In this document: positions 28,841-37,696 of the stretch, piece by piece
How positions within the stretch are numbered: the stretch's first letter is position 1
Layout: each line of letters starts with the position of its first letter
The notes under the pieces: generated by a model
Seen by the model: only the letters and a program-made list of their open reading frames with translations
What the model was told of the DNA's origin: nothing
Databases searched by the model: none
Position numbers and translations under genes: made by a program
Source: Flavonifractor sp. AGMB03687
GTDB lineage: Bacteria > Bacillota > Clostridia > Oscillospirales > Oscillospiraceae
Reading direction: 5' to 3'
DNA: 64,000 nucleotides
NCBI RefSeq assembly: GCF_017811815.1
Contig: NZ_JADKZI010000007.1
Span: 62,001 to 126,000 of the forward strand

Positions 28841-28877
28841 CATCAGGCCCCGCCGTAAAATACGGCGGGGCCTGATG
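28841..28877 (-). terminator. Terminator after the DUF4179 gene
   Basis: A 17-bp perfect stem (CATCAGGCCCCGCCGTA) with a 3-nt A loop. On the minus strand it is followed by GGTTTTTCTT, which makes it a good terminator. Confidence 0.8.
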
Positions 28878-28881
28878 CGAT

Positions 28882-29808
28882 TCACGGCTGTTCCTCCAGC
28901 CAATAGCTCTGACCGGCCTTCTCTCCCTCCAAGGGGATGTACCACTGCCCCAGGGCCAGACCGGTCACCTTCTCCGGCTCCACCGGCTCATCATATTCCC
29001 AGCAGGTCAGCCGGGTATCCCCCACGCTGCCCCCGCCCCCATGCGTTAGGGACAGTCGTCTGCCATCTTTGCAGAAAACGGTCAGCGGGAATGCATCGAT
29101 GGTATTCCAACCGTCAGTTTGGATGGTCACACCCAGGGCAGACAGCTCTGCCTGGAGCAATGGGGTACCGGAAATCTCCCCGTTCAGCGGAATCCTTCTG
29201 ACCGGCAGCTCTTCCGCCGTAAACGCGATCTTCCATTGATCGGTGATCTCCAACTCTCCCAACGGCGGCAGGACGATAGCAGACAGTTCCAACTGGTCCC
29301 CAATGGGCGTTGAAAATCCCCACACTGTAAACTCCAGGAGCGCAGTCTCACTCTCTTTCTCATACCCCACCCACTCCGCACTGCTGGTTATGGAGCCAGT
29401 ATCCTCGCCCCCTTCGAGCGGAGTGAGTATCCCGCTCACACGCAGCGTATCGCAGACCGGTTCCCCATCCAAATTGCGCAGTTCGGCATAAACCTTGAAG
29501 ATAGAGCCGCTGTTCAGCGCAGACACTACCCGGAGCTCCATCCCGTTGGATACATCCGCCCCCTCCACCGGCCGGGCATATTCCGTATATCCCCCCAGGG
29601 CGCTTTCCAGCATCTGCCGCAGGGTGGGCGACAGGGCAAAGGCCGATACCATCAGCACGCCGCACACCGCCGCCGCTGCCAACATGGTTCGTCCGATCCG
29701 GCGGGGCCGCCGGACCGGCTGGGCTGCCATAGCCTCCGTCAGCCGGGCCTGAAAGTCCTGCCCCGGCTCCACCTGGTCCATCCAGGCCTGATAATCCTGC
29801 TTCAGCAT
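28882..29808 (-). CDS. DUF4179-type membrane anti-sigma factor
   Basis: 308 residues. A cytoplasmic N-terminal segment (1-40), one membrane helix (TMLAAAAVCGVLMVSAFAL, about 41-59) and an extracytoplasmic DUF4179-like beta domain. The gene overlaps the upstream ECF sigma gene by 7 bp, the classic sigma/anti-sigma arrangement. It should hold the sigma factor at the membrane until an envelope signal is received. Confidence 0.8.
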   Translation of the reverse strand: MLKQDYQAWMDQVEPGQDFQARLTEAMAAQPVRRPRRIGRTMLAAAAVCGVLMVSAFALSPTLRQMLESALGGYTEYARPVEGADVSNGMELRVVSALNSGSIFKVYAELRNLDGEPVCDTLRVSGILTPLEGGEDTGSITSSAEWVGYEKESETALLEFTVWGFSTPIGDQLELSAIVLPPLGELEITDQWKIAFTAEELPVRRIPLNGEISGTPLLQAELSALGVTIQTDGWNTIDAFPLTVFCKDGRRLSLTHGGGGSVGDTRLTCWEYDEPVEPEKVTGLALGQWYIPLEGEKAGQSYWLEEQP

Positions 29809-30284
29809 GGCGTTTCCCCCTCCTGTAAGTCCTCCCGCAGCATGGCCCGGGCCCGACTCAGGCGGGTGCGGATGGTCCCCTCCCGCTTGCCCAGCACCTT
29901 GGCAATCTCCGCGGTACTCAGCTCCTCATAGTAATAAAGATGGACCACCACCCGGTAGTCCTCCGGCAGCGCCAGGAGGCGCGACTCCATGCCCTGTTCC
30001 TCCGGCGGCTCCGGCGCGGCCATCTCTCCCGCCTGTTCCAGGGGCACCAATCGGCGACGCCAGGGGGAACGGTGCAGATCCCCCGCGCAGTTGGCGGCTA
30101 CCCGCAGCAGCCAGGCCTTGCAGTGTTCCCCGTCCCGAAAGGTGGGGGCTGACCGCACCAGCCGCAGAAAGGTCTCCTGGGTGATGTCCTCTGCATCCTC
30201 CCGGTTCCCGGTCCTGGCGTAGGCCAGCCGGTACACCGCCGTGCTGTACTGCTCCACCAGCCGGGCCGCCTCTTCCCGCTCCAT
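29802..30284 (-). CDS. ECF RNA polymerase sigma factor
   Basis: 160 residues. Region 2 (YRLAYARTGNREDAEDITQETFLRL) and region 4 (LPEDYRVVVHLYYYEELSTAEIAKVL, GTIRTRLSRARAML) are complete. Paired with the anti-sigma gene downstream. The target promoters cannot be identified here. Confidence 0.93.
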   Translation of the reverse strand: MEREEAARLVEQYSTAVYRLAYARTGNREDAEDITQETFLRLVRSAPTFRDGEHCKAWLLRVAANCAGDLHRSPWRRRLVPLEQAGEMAAPEPPEEQGMESRLLALPEDYRVVVHLYYYEELSTAEIAKVLGKREGTIRTRLSRARAMLREDLQEGETPC

Positions 30285-30380
30285 AGCTCACTCTCCTTTC
30301 GCCCTTTCTGTATGATACACGTTTTTCTCCGACAAAACGTTACAGGCCTCGCGGATATATTGATAAACAATAAAAATACA

Positions 30381-30409
30381 TTGACAAACGAGTTGTCAGG
30401 TGGTACAGT
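30381..30409 (+). promoter_or_regulatory. Promoter of the DUF2975 gene cluster
   Basis: TTGACA (30381-30386), a 17-bp spacer and TACAGT (30404-30409). The -35 region contains the inverted repeat TGACAA-acgag-TTGTCA, a likely regulator site, perhaps for the XRE protein encoded third in the cluster or the ECF divergon. Confidence 0.65.
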
Positions 30410-30430
30410 GATGCCAAAGGAGGGAGCGCT

Positions 30431-30988
30431 ATGGAACGAACCCGTGTACAGAAACTGGCCTATGTGCTGAAAATACTGGTAACTATCACCTTTGTATGTA
30501 ACCTTATCGCGCTCATCATGGTGCCGGGCCTGGTACACATCGGCTTGCAGCAGGGTCTGGCGGTGTGGCTGGACTACGATATCGACGATACTCTGCATAT
30601 GCTCTTTCTGGGCGGCTGGTCCCTGTGGGGATTCAACGGTCCCTATGCCGATGTTTTGTCCGGATTTTTGCTCTTCTGCGGCGCATGTATGGCCGTCATC
30701 CTTTGGCAAGGGCGCCGGGTGCTGAACACCATTCTGAAAGCAACCCCTTTCTGCACAGAAAATAGCGTCACGCTGCGCCGCGCCGGTATCTGCTGTTTTC
30801 TCATCTCTGCTGCCGCCCTGGTCCGGGTCATCTGGCGTCTATGCTATGACCAATCTATCGCTCCCCTGTTCAGTTACAACGCCCTCTTTGTCCCCCTGTT
30901 CTTCCTGGGCGGGCTGCTCTGTCTGGTCATGTCCGCCCTCTTCCGCCAGGCGGCGGAGATGAAGGCGGAAAACGACCTGACCATTTGA
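30431..30988 (+). CDS. DUF2975 membrane protein
   Basis: 185 residues with four membrane segments and the loop TLHMLFLGGWSLWGFNGPYAD. DUF2975 proteins are nearly always encoded next to a small YozG-type HTH regulator, as here. Function unknown. The next gene starts 12 bp later. Confidence 0.8.
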   Translation: MERTRVQKLAYVLKILVTITFVCNLIALIMVPGLVHIGLQQGLAVWLDYDIDDTLHMLFLGGWSLWGFNGPYADVLSGFLLFCGACMAVILWQGRRVLNTILKATPFCTENSVTLRRAGICCFLISAAALVRVIWRLCYDQSIAPLFSYNALFVPLFFLGGLLCLVMSALFRQAAEMKAENDLTI

Positions 30989-31000
30989 GGAGGTGTTCCC

Positions 31001-31213
31001 ATGCCCATCGTTGTAAACCTGGATGTGATGATGGCCAAGCGGAAGATGAGCCTCAACGAGCTGTCCGCCAAGGTGGACGTCACCCTGGCCAATCTATCCA
31101 TTATGAAAAACAACCACGCCCGGGCGGTGCGCTTTACCACCCTGGAGGCCATCTGCAAGGCCCTGGACTGCCAGCCTGGAGATATTCTGGAATATGTGCC
31201 GGAGGAGGAGTGA
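31001..31213 (+). CDS. YozG-type small XRE regulator
   Basis: 70 residues, only an HTH (DVMMAKRKMSLNELSAKV, VTLANLSIMKN, LEAICKALDCQPGDIL). AGGAGG precedes the ATG. Companion of the DUF2975 protein. Confidence 0.88.
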   Translation: MPIVVNLDVMMAKRKMSLNELSAKVDVTLANLSIMKNNHARAVRFTTLEAICKALDCQPGDILEYVPEEE

Positions 31214-31216
31214 GCC

Positions 31217-31522
31217 ATGGCGGTATTGGTCGCTATGATCCTGCTGGGTGCTCTGGGCCTGGGACTGCTGTCCTGGGGACTGGGACTGGCTGGGCTGATC
31301 CGGCGTGACCTGCGGTTCAGCGTATGCAGCCTGAGTTGCTGCGCCCTGACCCTGCTGCTGGCCTGCACCTATTTCTATGGTGGCATTCAGTGCGAAGACT
31401 GGTCCACCCTGCTGGACACCGCCCGCGCCATGCTGCTGTCCGCCGTGGTGCTGACGGTGGTGAACCTTCTGCTCAACGGCGGCGCCCTGGTGCGTCGGTA
31501 TCTGGGAGGAACCGTTCGATGA
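31217..31522 (+). CDS. Small membrane protein
   Basis: 101 residues, three hydrophobic segments (VLVAMILLGALGLGLLSWGLG, LSCCALTLLLACTYF, AMLLSAVVLTVVNLLL). Starts 3 bp after the regulator stop and overlaps the next start (ATGA). Unknown function, same operon. Confidence 0.65.
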   Translation: MAVLVAMILLGALGLGLLSWGLGLAGLIRRDLRFSVCSLSCCALTLLLACTYFYGGIQCEDWSTLLDTARAMLLSAVVLTVVNLLLNGGALVRRYLGGTVR

Positions 31523-31980
31523 TCCGTTTCTTTTCTTCACTGCTGCTGTTGGTTCTGCTGTCATCCTGCGGCAGCAGAACCGACCAACCGAGCTATGCCG
31601 CCCGTCAGCTGGTCCTGAACTTGCCGTCCTGCCAGAGCTTCACTTCCGCCGACAGCCACGGCGGCTTTCACGGAGACGGGCTGCTCCACATGGAGCTGGT
31701 CTTTTCTCCGGAGGATGGAGAGACGGTAGCCGAAGCCATATCCACCCACCCCAGTGGCCTCTGGAACCCCTTCCCCATGGACCAGGAGATGGAAGATTTT
31801 CTGTGGAACGGTGGGGCTGGGATGGCGGAGTGGCCGGTGCCGGAGGAGGGCTGGTGGTTCCTGATGGACCGGCAGACCGACGGCGAGGGTAGCATGTTCA
31901 ACCGTTACTCCCAGAACTATACCTTTGCCTGCTATGACAGCGAGACGAATACCCTCCGTTACCTGGAATTTGACACATAA
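31519..31980 (+). CDS. Lipoprotein of unknown function
   Basis: 153 residues from the ATG overlapping the previous stop. A short lipoprotein signal (FFSSLLLLVLLSSCGS) has its lipobox Cys near residue 16. The rest is a soluble domain with no family I recognise. Last gene of the DUF2975 operon. Confidence 0.7.
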   Translation: MIRFFSSLLLLVLLSSCGSRTDQPSYAARQLVLNLPSCQSFTSADSHGGFHGDGLLHMELVFSPEDGETVAEAISTHPSGLWNPFPMDQEMEDFLWNGGAGMAEWPVPEEGWWFLMDRQTDGEGSMFNRYSQNYTFACYDSETNTLRYLEFDT

Positions 31981-32020
31981 GAAAAACAGGGCGCCTGCTT
32001 TCGCAGGCGCCCTGTTTTTC
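31981..32020. terminator. Bidirectional terminator
   Basis: An 18-bp perfect stem (GAAAAACAGGGCGCCTGC) with a 4-nt loop between the convergent lipoprotein and O-antigen-ligase-like genes. Confidence 0.88.
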
Positions 32021-32023
32021 TGA

Positions 32024-33559
32024 TTAAGCCTTGTTCTTCTGCTCCTGCCGGACCAGCTTGACGCAGGCGGCAATGACGCCGAAGAGGAACCAATAGGTGA
32101 ACATATTGCGGGGATAGAACCAGGTGTACTCGGCCACACTGACCACCAGGATGCCGCAGAAGGCACCCAGCCCAGCGGCCAGCATCCGCTTGGTGCGCTT
32201 GTCCAGCGCGGCCCGGAAAGCCTTGACGCCGCTCTTCAGCTGGTAGAGCAGCACAGCCAGGAAGGCGATGATACCCCAAATGCCGGTCTCCGCCCACATC
32301 TGCAGATAGTTGTTGTGGGTGTGGATGGGATAGGTGCCGTCAAAGTTGGTGGGATAGGTCTGGAAGACCTCCTTCATCACGTCGGTACCCAGGCCCACAC
32401 CCTTGACCCAGTGATCCCGCATCAGATTGCTGGTGGTGCTGTAGATCTCAAAGCGGTACTGGGTGGAGCTGTCCTGGGTGTTGGTGATGGTAAGGATCCG
32501 GTTATAGATGGTCTCCGGCAGGAAGGGGATAGCCACCACACCAGCCAGAATGAACAGAGGCACCCAGCGCCAGTCCATCAGGGCCAGGAAGACCACCACC
32601 GCCAGAGCCAGACCGATCCAGCAGGACCGGCCGTAAGTCAGGCCGATGGCCACCACGCCCACGCACAGGGCGATCAGAGAGAGGATCTTGCCCCGCCAGC
32701 GGGAGTTGAGGAAGAGGGCCATATCCAGCGGCAGCAGCATGACCAGCTGCTCGGCGAAGTTGTTGGGGTTATCAAAGAAGGAATAGACCCGGCCGGGCAT
32801 ACCGGCGTTGACGGTCATATCCTGCTGGGAGGCCACCACCTCCACGCCTACATACCCCTGGTAGCAGCCGTAGAGGGCGGCAATGGAGACGCCCAGCACC
32901 GCCAAGGCCACCATCAGCTGCAGCTGCTCGTACTTGCGCACAGTGCTTACCACCAGCAGCACCAGCAGGAAAGCGGTGAGATGGAAGGCGAAGAAGCGCA
33001 TGGACAGGCGGGTGGAAATGGACCCCGCCAGGGCAATGCAGATAAAGGCCATGTAGATGGTCATGTAGGGGCCCAGGGTGTCCAGCTCCAGCCGGTCCTT
33101 GGCGCGGGAGGCACTGCCGATGATAAACAGGCCGGTGACGGCTATCACGCCCAGCAGGCCATAGGTGTTGTTCCACATCTCGTGGGGGGCCACCAGCATG
33201 ACCAGCATAAACAGGCCCAGGAAGAAGAACCCGGCCCCGCCCACGGCCCCCAGGAAGCGGCAGAACAGACTGCCGTCCCATATCGGGCGGCCGATCTTGT
33301 AGATCCACTTACAAATGGCACACGGGATGTTGATAATACCGGTAAACAGCTGACAGGACAAGCTGTTGGGCCAGGCCTTGGGTACCGTGCCCTCCCGCCA
33401 GACAAAGCGGAAGATGGCGCTGCCCCGGAGCTGTCTGGTGAACCACCGCTCCAGGCCCGCACACGCCCGGCCCGGCAGGCTGCTCGCCCAGGCATGCCGG
33501 ATCCCCAGCCAGAAGGCCAGGAAGAACCGGACAAAAAGACTGTTCGTTGCGATAGACAT
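32024..33559 (-). CDS. O-antigen ligase-like membrane protein
   Basis: 511 residues with an N-terminal amphipathic region, then about eleven membrane segments and the large external loop near residues 350-420 (TQYRFEIYSTTSNLMRDHWVKGVGLG, HTHNNYLQMWAETG). The Arg, His and Glu of that loop are characteristic of the Wzy_C/WaaL family. In a Gram-positive host it would polymerise or attach a surface polysaccharide. A glycosyltransferase gene lies just upstream. Confidence 0.85.
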   Translation of the reverse strand: MSIATNSLFVRFFLAFWLGIRHAWASSLPGRACAGLERWFTRQLRGSAIFRFVWREGTVPKAWPNSLSCQLFTGIINIPCAICKWIYKIGRPIWDGSLFCRFLGAVGGAGFFFLGLFMLVMLVAPHEMWNNTYGLLGVIAVTGLFIIGSASRAKDRLELDTLGPYMTIYMAFICIALAGSISTRLSMRFFAFHLTAFLLVLLVVSTVRKYEQLQLMVALAVLGVSIAALYGCYQGYVGVEVVASQQDMTVNAGMPGRVYSFFDNPNNFAEQLVMLLPLDMALFLNSRWRGKILSLIALCVGVVAIGLTYGRSCWIGLALAVVVFLALMDWRWVPLFILAGVVAIPFLPETIYNRILTITNTQDSSTQYRFEIYSTTSNLMRDHWVKGVGLGTDVMKEVFQTYPTNFDGTYPIHTHNNYLQMWAETGIWGIIAFLAVLLYQLKSGVKAFRAALDKRTKRMLAAGLGAFCGILVVSVAEYTWFYPRNMFTYWFLFGVIAACVKLVRQEQKNKA

Positions 33560-33581
33560 ATAGCTTTTTTACTCCTTGGAA

Positions 33582-34688
33582 TCAGTCGTGAAGCGCTTTT
33601 TCATAGACGCCATAGGTCACTTTTGCCATCTTGTGGACCTCGAACTTCTCCTCGATGGTCCGCAGGGCGTTGACCCGACACTGCTCGGTAAAGGCGGGGT
33701 CCTCCAAAAACCGCTTCATGGCCCCCGCCATGGAGTCGGGATCGTCATAGGTCACCAGCAGGCCGCATCCGGCCTCCTCGTTGACAATGTCGGAGTTGCC
33801 CCCCATATCGGTGGCGATCACCGGCAGGCCGGCGGCCATGGCCTCAATAATGAGGAAGGACAGCGCCTCGTGCTGAGAGGAATTGACGTACAGATCAGAG
33901 CCCTTGTACAGATTCTTGATGTCCTTGCGGAAGCCGATGAATTTCACCTGCTCCTCCAGCCCCAGTTCCTTCACCTGGGCCTTGGAGGGCTCCAGCAGAG
34001 GTCCGTCGCCCGCCAGCACCAGAGTAAAGGGCTTGTCCGTCAGCTGGGTCAGCCGCTTCACCGAGTCGATCAGGTACTTGTGGCCCTTGTCGTCGGCAAA
34101 GCGGGAGGCGCACAGCATGACAAACTGGTTCTCGGGCAGTCCCAGCTCAGACCGCAGGGTAGACTGGGAGCGGTCACCCGCCCAGGCCTCCAGATCCACA
34201 GCGTTGAAAATGACCTGGATCCGGTCGGCACTCCAGCCGTTGGCAATGAGCTGCTCCTTGCCCTTGTTGCATACGGCGATCATCTGATCCTGCCGCTTGT
34301 CCATCCAGCGGTTGGACAGACGGGTAACAAAGTCATTGGCCATCACGAAGTGGTTGGTGTACACCACCCGGATCTTCTTGTTGTACTTCTTGGCCAGCAG
34401 GGCGGTGTAATGCTCCCGCAGATAGTGGCAGTGGATCAGGTCAATGTCCCACTCCCGGCACAGCTCGGCCACCGCCTTGGCGGCCTGCTTATCAAACCGG
34501 CGGCGCATGGTGATCTGGCGGCAGGGAACCCCCATGGCCTCCAGCCGCTCCACCAGCAGCCCGCCCTCGTTGTAGGCAAAGAAGGGCTGTACCAGCCCGT
34601 CAGCGGAGAGGTATTTGACCAGAGTCTCCACATACCGCTCGGTCCCCGCCTTGCCCGCGTAGTTCAGCAGATAAAGCACCTTAAGCAT
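33582..34688 (-). CDS. Family 4 glycosyltransferase
   Basis: 368 residues, GT-B fold. The N-terminal acceptor domain starts KVLYLLNYAGKAGTERY. The C-terminal nucleotide-sugar domain has LVLAGDGPL and the EX7E region (SQHEALSFLIIEAMAAGLPVIATDMGG). Probably acts in surface polysaccharide synthesis with the ligase-like protein encoded 22 bp downstream. Confidence 0.9.
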   Translation of the reverse strand: MLKVLYLLNYAGKAGTERYVETLVKYLSADGLVQPFFAYNEGGLLVERLEAMGVPCRQITMRRRFDKQAAKAVAELCREWDIDLIHCHYLREHYTALLAKKYNKKIRVVYTNHFVMANDFVTRLSNRWMDKRQDQMIAVCNKGKEQLIANGWSADRIQVIFNAVDLEAWAGDRSQSTLRSELGLPENQFVMLCASRFADDKGHKYLIDSVKRLTQLTDKPFTLVLAGDGPLLEPSKAQVKELGLEEQVKFIGFRKDIKNLYKGSDLYVNSSQHEALSFLIIEAMAAGLPVIATDMGGNSDIVNEEAGCGLLVTYDDPDSMAGAMKRFLEDPAFTEQCRVNALRTIEEKFEVHKMAKVTYGVYEKALHD

Positions 34689-34716
34689 GGCAATTATCTC
34701 CTTTTATTTTGGCGGA

Positions 34717-35838
34717 TTACTTCTCCGCCCAGTTGCCGGTGGCCTCCGCTTTCAGATAGGCGTTGATGAAGCCGTCCAGATCGCCGTCCATCACGCCGTT
34801 GACGTTGCTGGTCTCATAGCCGGTGCGGTTGTCCTTCACCAGCTGGTAGGGCATGAACACGTAAGACCGGATCTGACTGCCCCACTCGATCTTCAGCTGC
34901 ACGCCCTTGATGTCGGAGATCTTCTCCGCATGCTGCTGCATCTTCAGCTCCACCAGCTTGGCCCGCAGCATCCGCAGACAGGTGTCCTTGTTCTGGAACT
35001 GGCTGCGCTCGGTCTGGCAGGAGACCACGATGCCGGTGGCATGGTGAATCAGACGGACGGCAGAGGAGGTCTTGTTGATGTGCTGACCGCCGGCGCCGGA
35101 GGAACGGAAGACCTGCATCTCGTAGTCCTCGGGCCGGATCTCCACATCGGCGTCCTCAGGCAGGTCGGGCATGACCTCGATGGCGGCAAAGGAGGTCTGC
35201 CGACGGGCGTTGGCGTCAAAGGGAGACACACGCACCAGACGGTGCACGCCGTGCTCGCTGCGCAGGTGGCCGTAGGCGTTCTCACCCTCGATGAGGATGG
35301 TGGCGCTCTTCAGGCCGGCCTCGTCGCCGTCCAGATAGTCCAGGGTCTTACAGGTGAAGCCGTGGCGCTCCGCCCAGCGGGTGTACATCCGGAAGAGCAT
35401 CTGGGCCCAGTCCTGGGCCTCCGTGCCGCCGGCACCTGCGTGGAAGGTAAGGATGGCGTTGGAGTTGTCGTACTCGCCGGTGAAGAGGGTGGACAGCTTG
35501 GCTTCCTCCATGTCGGCCTGCAGCTTGGCAAAGCCCTCCTCCAGCTCGGGCACCAGACTCTCGTCCTCCATCTCGTTGCCCAGCTCGCACAGAGTCATCA
35601 GGTCCTCCCACTGGCTCTGGCGCTTCTCCTGGCCCTCGATCTTGTCACGCAGGTTCTTCACCCGCTGCTGCACCTTCTGGGCCTTCTCCAGGTTGTCCCA
35701 AAAACCGTCGGAGGCGGACTCCGACTCCAGCATCTCGGCCTCCCGCCGGGCGGCCTCCAGCCCAAGGGCCTGCTCCAGCTCTTCCAGCTCCGGCCGCAGG
35801 TTGTTGAGCTTTACCTTATATTCATCAAACTGTAACAT
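34717..35838 (-). CDS. prfB: Peptide chain release factor 2 (no programmed frameshift)
   Basis: 373 residues from the ATG at 35838. It has the SPF stop-codon recognition motif (VRVSPFDA), the catalytic GGQ (SSGAGGQHINKT) and the usual C-terminus. The whole protein lies in one frame. The in-frame UGA near codon 26 used by most bacteria for autoregulatory +1 frameshifting is absent. It terminates at UGA and UAA. Confidence 0.96.
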   Translation of the reverse strand: MLQFDEYKVKLNNLRPELEELEQALGLEAARREAEMLESESASDGFWDNLEKAQKVQQRVKNLRDKIEGQEKRQSQWEDLMTLCELGNEMEDESLVPELEEGFAKLQADMEEAKLSTLFTGEYDNSNAILTFHAGAGGTEAQDWAQMLFRMYTRWAERHGFTCKTLDYLDGDEAGLKSATILIEGENAYGHLRSEHGVHRLVRVSPFDANARRQTSFAAIEVMPDLPEDADVEIRPEDYEMQVFRSSGAGGQHINKTSSAVRLIHHATGIVVSCQTERSQFQNKDTCLRMLRAKLVELKMQQHAEKISDIKGVQLKIEWGSQIRSYVFMPYQLVKDNRTGYETSNVNGVMDGDLDGFINAYLKAEATGNWAEK

Positions 35839-35915
35839 AGATCCACTCTCATTTCCGTAAAATAGCCCTACTATTATATCCAACCGCGGCAATAATGTAA
35901 AGAGAGGGGCACCAA

Positions 35916-35941
35916 AAAACCGCCCGAAGACGGGCGGTTTT
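35916..35941 (-). terminator. Stem-loop upstream of prfB
   Basis: An 11-bp perfect stem (AAAACCGCCCG / CGGGCGGTTTT) with a 4-nt loop between prfB and the small gene at 35958. On the minus strand it terminates that small gene's transcript. Confidence 0.75.
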
Positions 35942-35957
35942 TATGTGAGATCCTGCT

Positions 35958-36065
35958 TCATCGGTCACTGGCAGACCAGGCCGGATCGCTGCAAAAGATC
36001 AGATCATCCACATCTCCGCTGGGGCCGGTGCGCTGAATGGTATCATCATGCGGGTACTGCTTCAT
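35958..36065 (-). CDS. Small acidic protein, 35 residues
   Basis: ATG at 36065 preceded by a near-perfect GGAAGGAGGG, ending at TGA 35958 just before a terminator. The peptide begins MKQYPHDDTIQRTG and is Asp-rich (GDVDDLIFCSD). Leader, own terminator and codon quality suggest a real gene. No known function. A homologue search of short ORFs upstream of prfB in relatives would test it. Confidence 0.5.
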   Translation of the reverse strand: MKQYPHDDTIQRTGPSGDVDDLIFCSDPAWSASDR

Positions 36066-36162
36066 AGGGTTCCCTCCTTCCCGGTGATGTACGTATCAGT
36101 ATATGCCGGGAGCCGGGAGGGATGTGTACGATTCCTGTCGCAGAATTTTTTGAAATTAGGGG

Positions 36163-36191
36163 TTGACATGTGCTCCATGCTGTGTTATTCT
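36163..36191 (+). promoter_or_regulatory. tRNA operon promoter
   Basis: TTGACA (36163-36168), a 17-bp spacer and TATTCT (36186-36191), about 40 bp before the first tRNA. Confidence 0.85.
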
Positions 36192-36230
36192 AATTGGGCA
36201 CTCAAGAAACGCGAGATCGGAGCCCTCCAC

Positions 36231-36317
36231 GCCGGAGTGGCGGAATTGGCAGACGCCCGGGACTTAAAATCCCGTGGGAGTAATCCCGTGCCGGTTCGAT
36301 CCCGGTCTCCGGCACCA
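36231..36317 (+). tRNA. tRNA-Leu (TAA)
   Basis: 87 nt including an encoded CCA. Long variable arm, acceptor GCCGGAG paired with CTCCGGC, anticodon loop CTTAAAA giving TAA, T-loop GGTTCGATCC. Read from the promoter at 36163. Confidence 0.95.
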
Positions 36318-36320
36318 TAT

Positions 36321-36397
<77 letters not shown>

Positions 36398-36400
36398 GAA

Positions 36401-36435
36401 AAAAACACCTGATTCTCGTGGAATCAGGTGTTTTT
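36401..36435 (+). terminator. Terminator after the tRNA pair
   Basis: A 15-bp perfect stem (AAAAACACCTGATTC) with a 5-nt loop and a T-run, directly after attL. It belongs to the element side and restores termination for the tRNA transcript. It can also stop integrase transcription coming from the right. Confidence 0.88.
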
Positions 36436-36478
36436 TATTACTTTTCTGCCATTTTCAAAAATGAGGCGTGTCGAGAAA

Positions 36479-36496
36479 TTCAACTTTAATTCAACT
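36479..36496. other. Candidate integrase arm sites, left end
   Basis: TTCAACT occurs at 36479-36485 and 36490-36496, 11 bp apart (one helical turn), with a related TTCAAGC just after. The same heptamer recurs at the right end (46122, 46133 and 46153), as expected for arm-type binding sites of the integrase. Confidence 0.55.
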
Positions 36497-36508
36497 CGCC
36501 TCTCAAAT

Positions 36509-37696
36509 TCAAGCCTTTTTCAAAAAGATATCTGACAAGATATCCGCATTGCGCTGGTCGGCCTCCTCCATTACATGGGCGTAAATATTGGCCGTGGTGC
36601 TGACCTGAGCATGACCCAGCCGTTTGGAAATGCTCACACTGTCCACCCCATTGAAGTACAGCATGGAGGCCATTGTGTGCCGGAATGCATGGGCGTTAAT
36701 GTGTGGGAGTCCGTGGCGCTTGCTGAACTTTTTGAGATAGTCGGTCACGCTGTCCGGGTGCATGGGCTTGCCGTTGTCCTGGGAGAATACAAAGTCCTGA
36801 TTCTGGTAGTACTCCCCCAGCCGCAGCCGCTCCCCTGCCTGCCATGCCCGATACCGCCGGAGTAACTGCATTGTCTCAGCGGGCAGGGTGATGTACCGGC
36901 GGGACCGTTCTGTTTTGGGCGTACTCTCATAGATGCCGATATCCGGGGAATAAAGGACGCTGTTGCAGATATAGACCCTATTCCCTTCAAAGTCCACCTT
37001 GTCCCATTTCAGCCCCAGCACCTCCCCGCGCCGGGCACCGGTGATCAGCAGCAGATGGACAAGCATTTTCCACTTCATGGGCTCCTGTTCCAGTGCGTCC
37101 CGGATCGCCGCCACCTGTTCCGGCTGGAAGTAGTTCACTTCCTTGTGTTCGGCTTTCGGCAGTGTGGCGCGGCTGGCGACGTTAAACGGGACAAGGCCCT
37201 CTTTCACTGCCTGCTCCAGCACCGTGGAGATCAGCCGGTGATGCTCCAGGATCGTCTTTGCGGACAGCTTGCCGCCCCGCTTGTTCTGTCCATCCTGGCC
37301 CAACAGGGTATAGAGATCGTTCAGGTGGTCGGCCCGCAGCTCCCGCAGCTTGATATGCCCTATCTGTGGGTAAATCCGGCCTGTCAGCTCCTTGTATCTC
37401 ACAACGGTGGAGTGCTTCACCCCCCGTTGCTCTTTCAGACCAATTACATAATCGCAGTAGGCGGCAAACTTCTGGCGGCTGTCAGAGGTCATGCCCTCTT
37501 TGCACTCTTTCTCAAAGGTCGCGGCGAAAGCCTCGGCCTTTTTTCTTGCGCTTTTTTCCGTCCATGTGGGCGATACCTCAAAAGTGGCCGTCCAGGGCTT
37601 GAGCTGCTTGCCGTCCATCCCCCGGCCACGATGGACGCGGATGGAGTAAGAAACCAGCTTGCCGGCCTTGTCCCGGCGCTCTTGAATGTTAGCCAT
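36509..37696 (-). CDS. Tyrosine integrase of the tRNA-fMet element
   Basis: 395 residues. Arm-binding N-terminal domain (SYSIRVHRGRGMDGK), core-binding SAM-like domain (about 85-185) and catalytic domain with Arg in TGARRGEVLGL, Lys in STPKTERS, His-x-x-Arg in HAFRHTMAS, His in RLGHAQVS and Tyr in NIYAHVM. All catalytic residues present. Adjacent to attL as usual. Its start overlaps the repressor stop by 8 bp, so repressor and integrase are expressed together. Confidence 0.95.
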   Translation of the reverse strand: MANIQERRDKAGKLVSYSIRVHRGRGMDGKQLKPWTATFEVSPTWTEKSARKKAEAFAATFEKECKEGMTSDSRQKFAAYCDYVIGLKEQRGVKHSTVVRYKELTGRIYPQIGHIKLRELRADHLNDLYTLLGQDGQNKRGGKLSAKTILEHHRLISTVLEQAVKEGLVPFNVASRATLPKAEHKEVNYFQPEQVAAIRDALEQEPMKWKMLVHLLLITGARRGEVLGLKWDKVDFEGNRVYICNSVLYSPDIGIYESTPKTERSRRYITLPAETMQLLRRYRAWQAGERLRLGEYYQNQDFVFSQDNGKPMHPDSVTDYLKKFSKRHGLPHINAHAFRHTMASMLYFNGVDSVSISKRLGHAQVSTTANIYAHVMEEADQRNADILSDIFLKKA

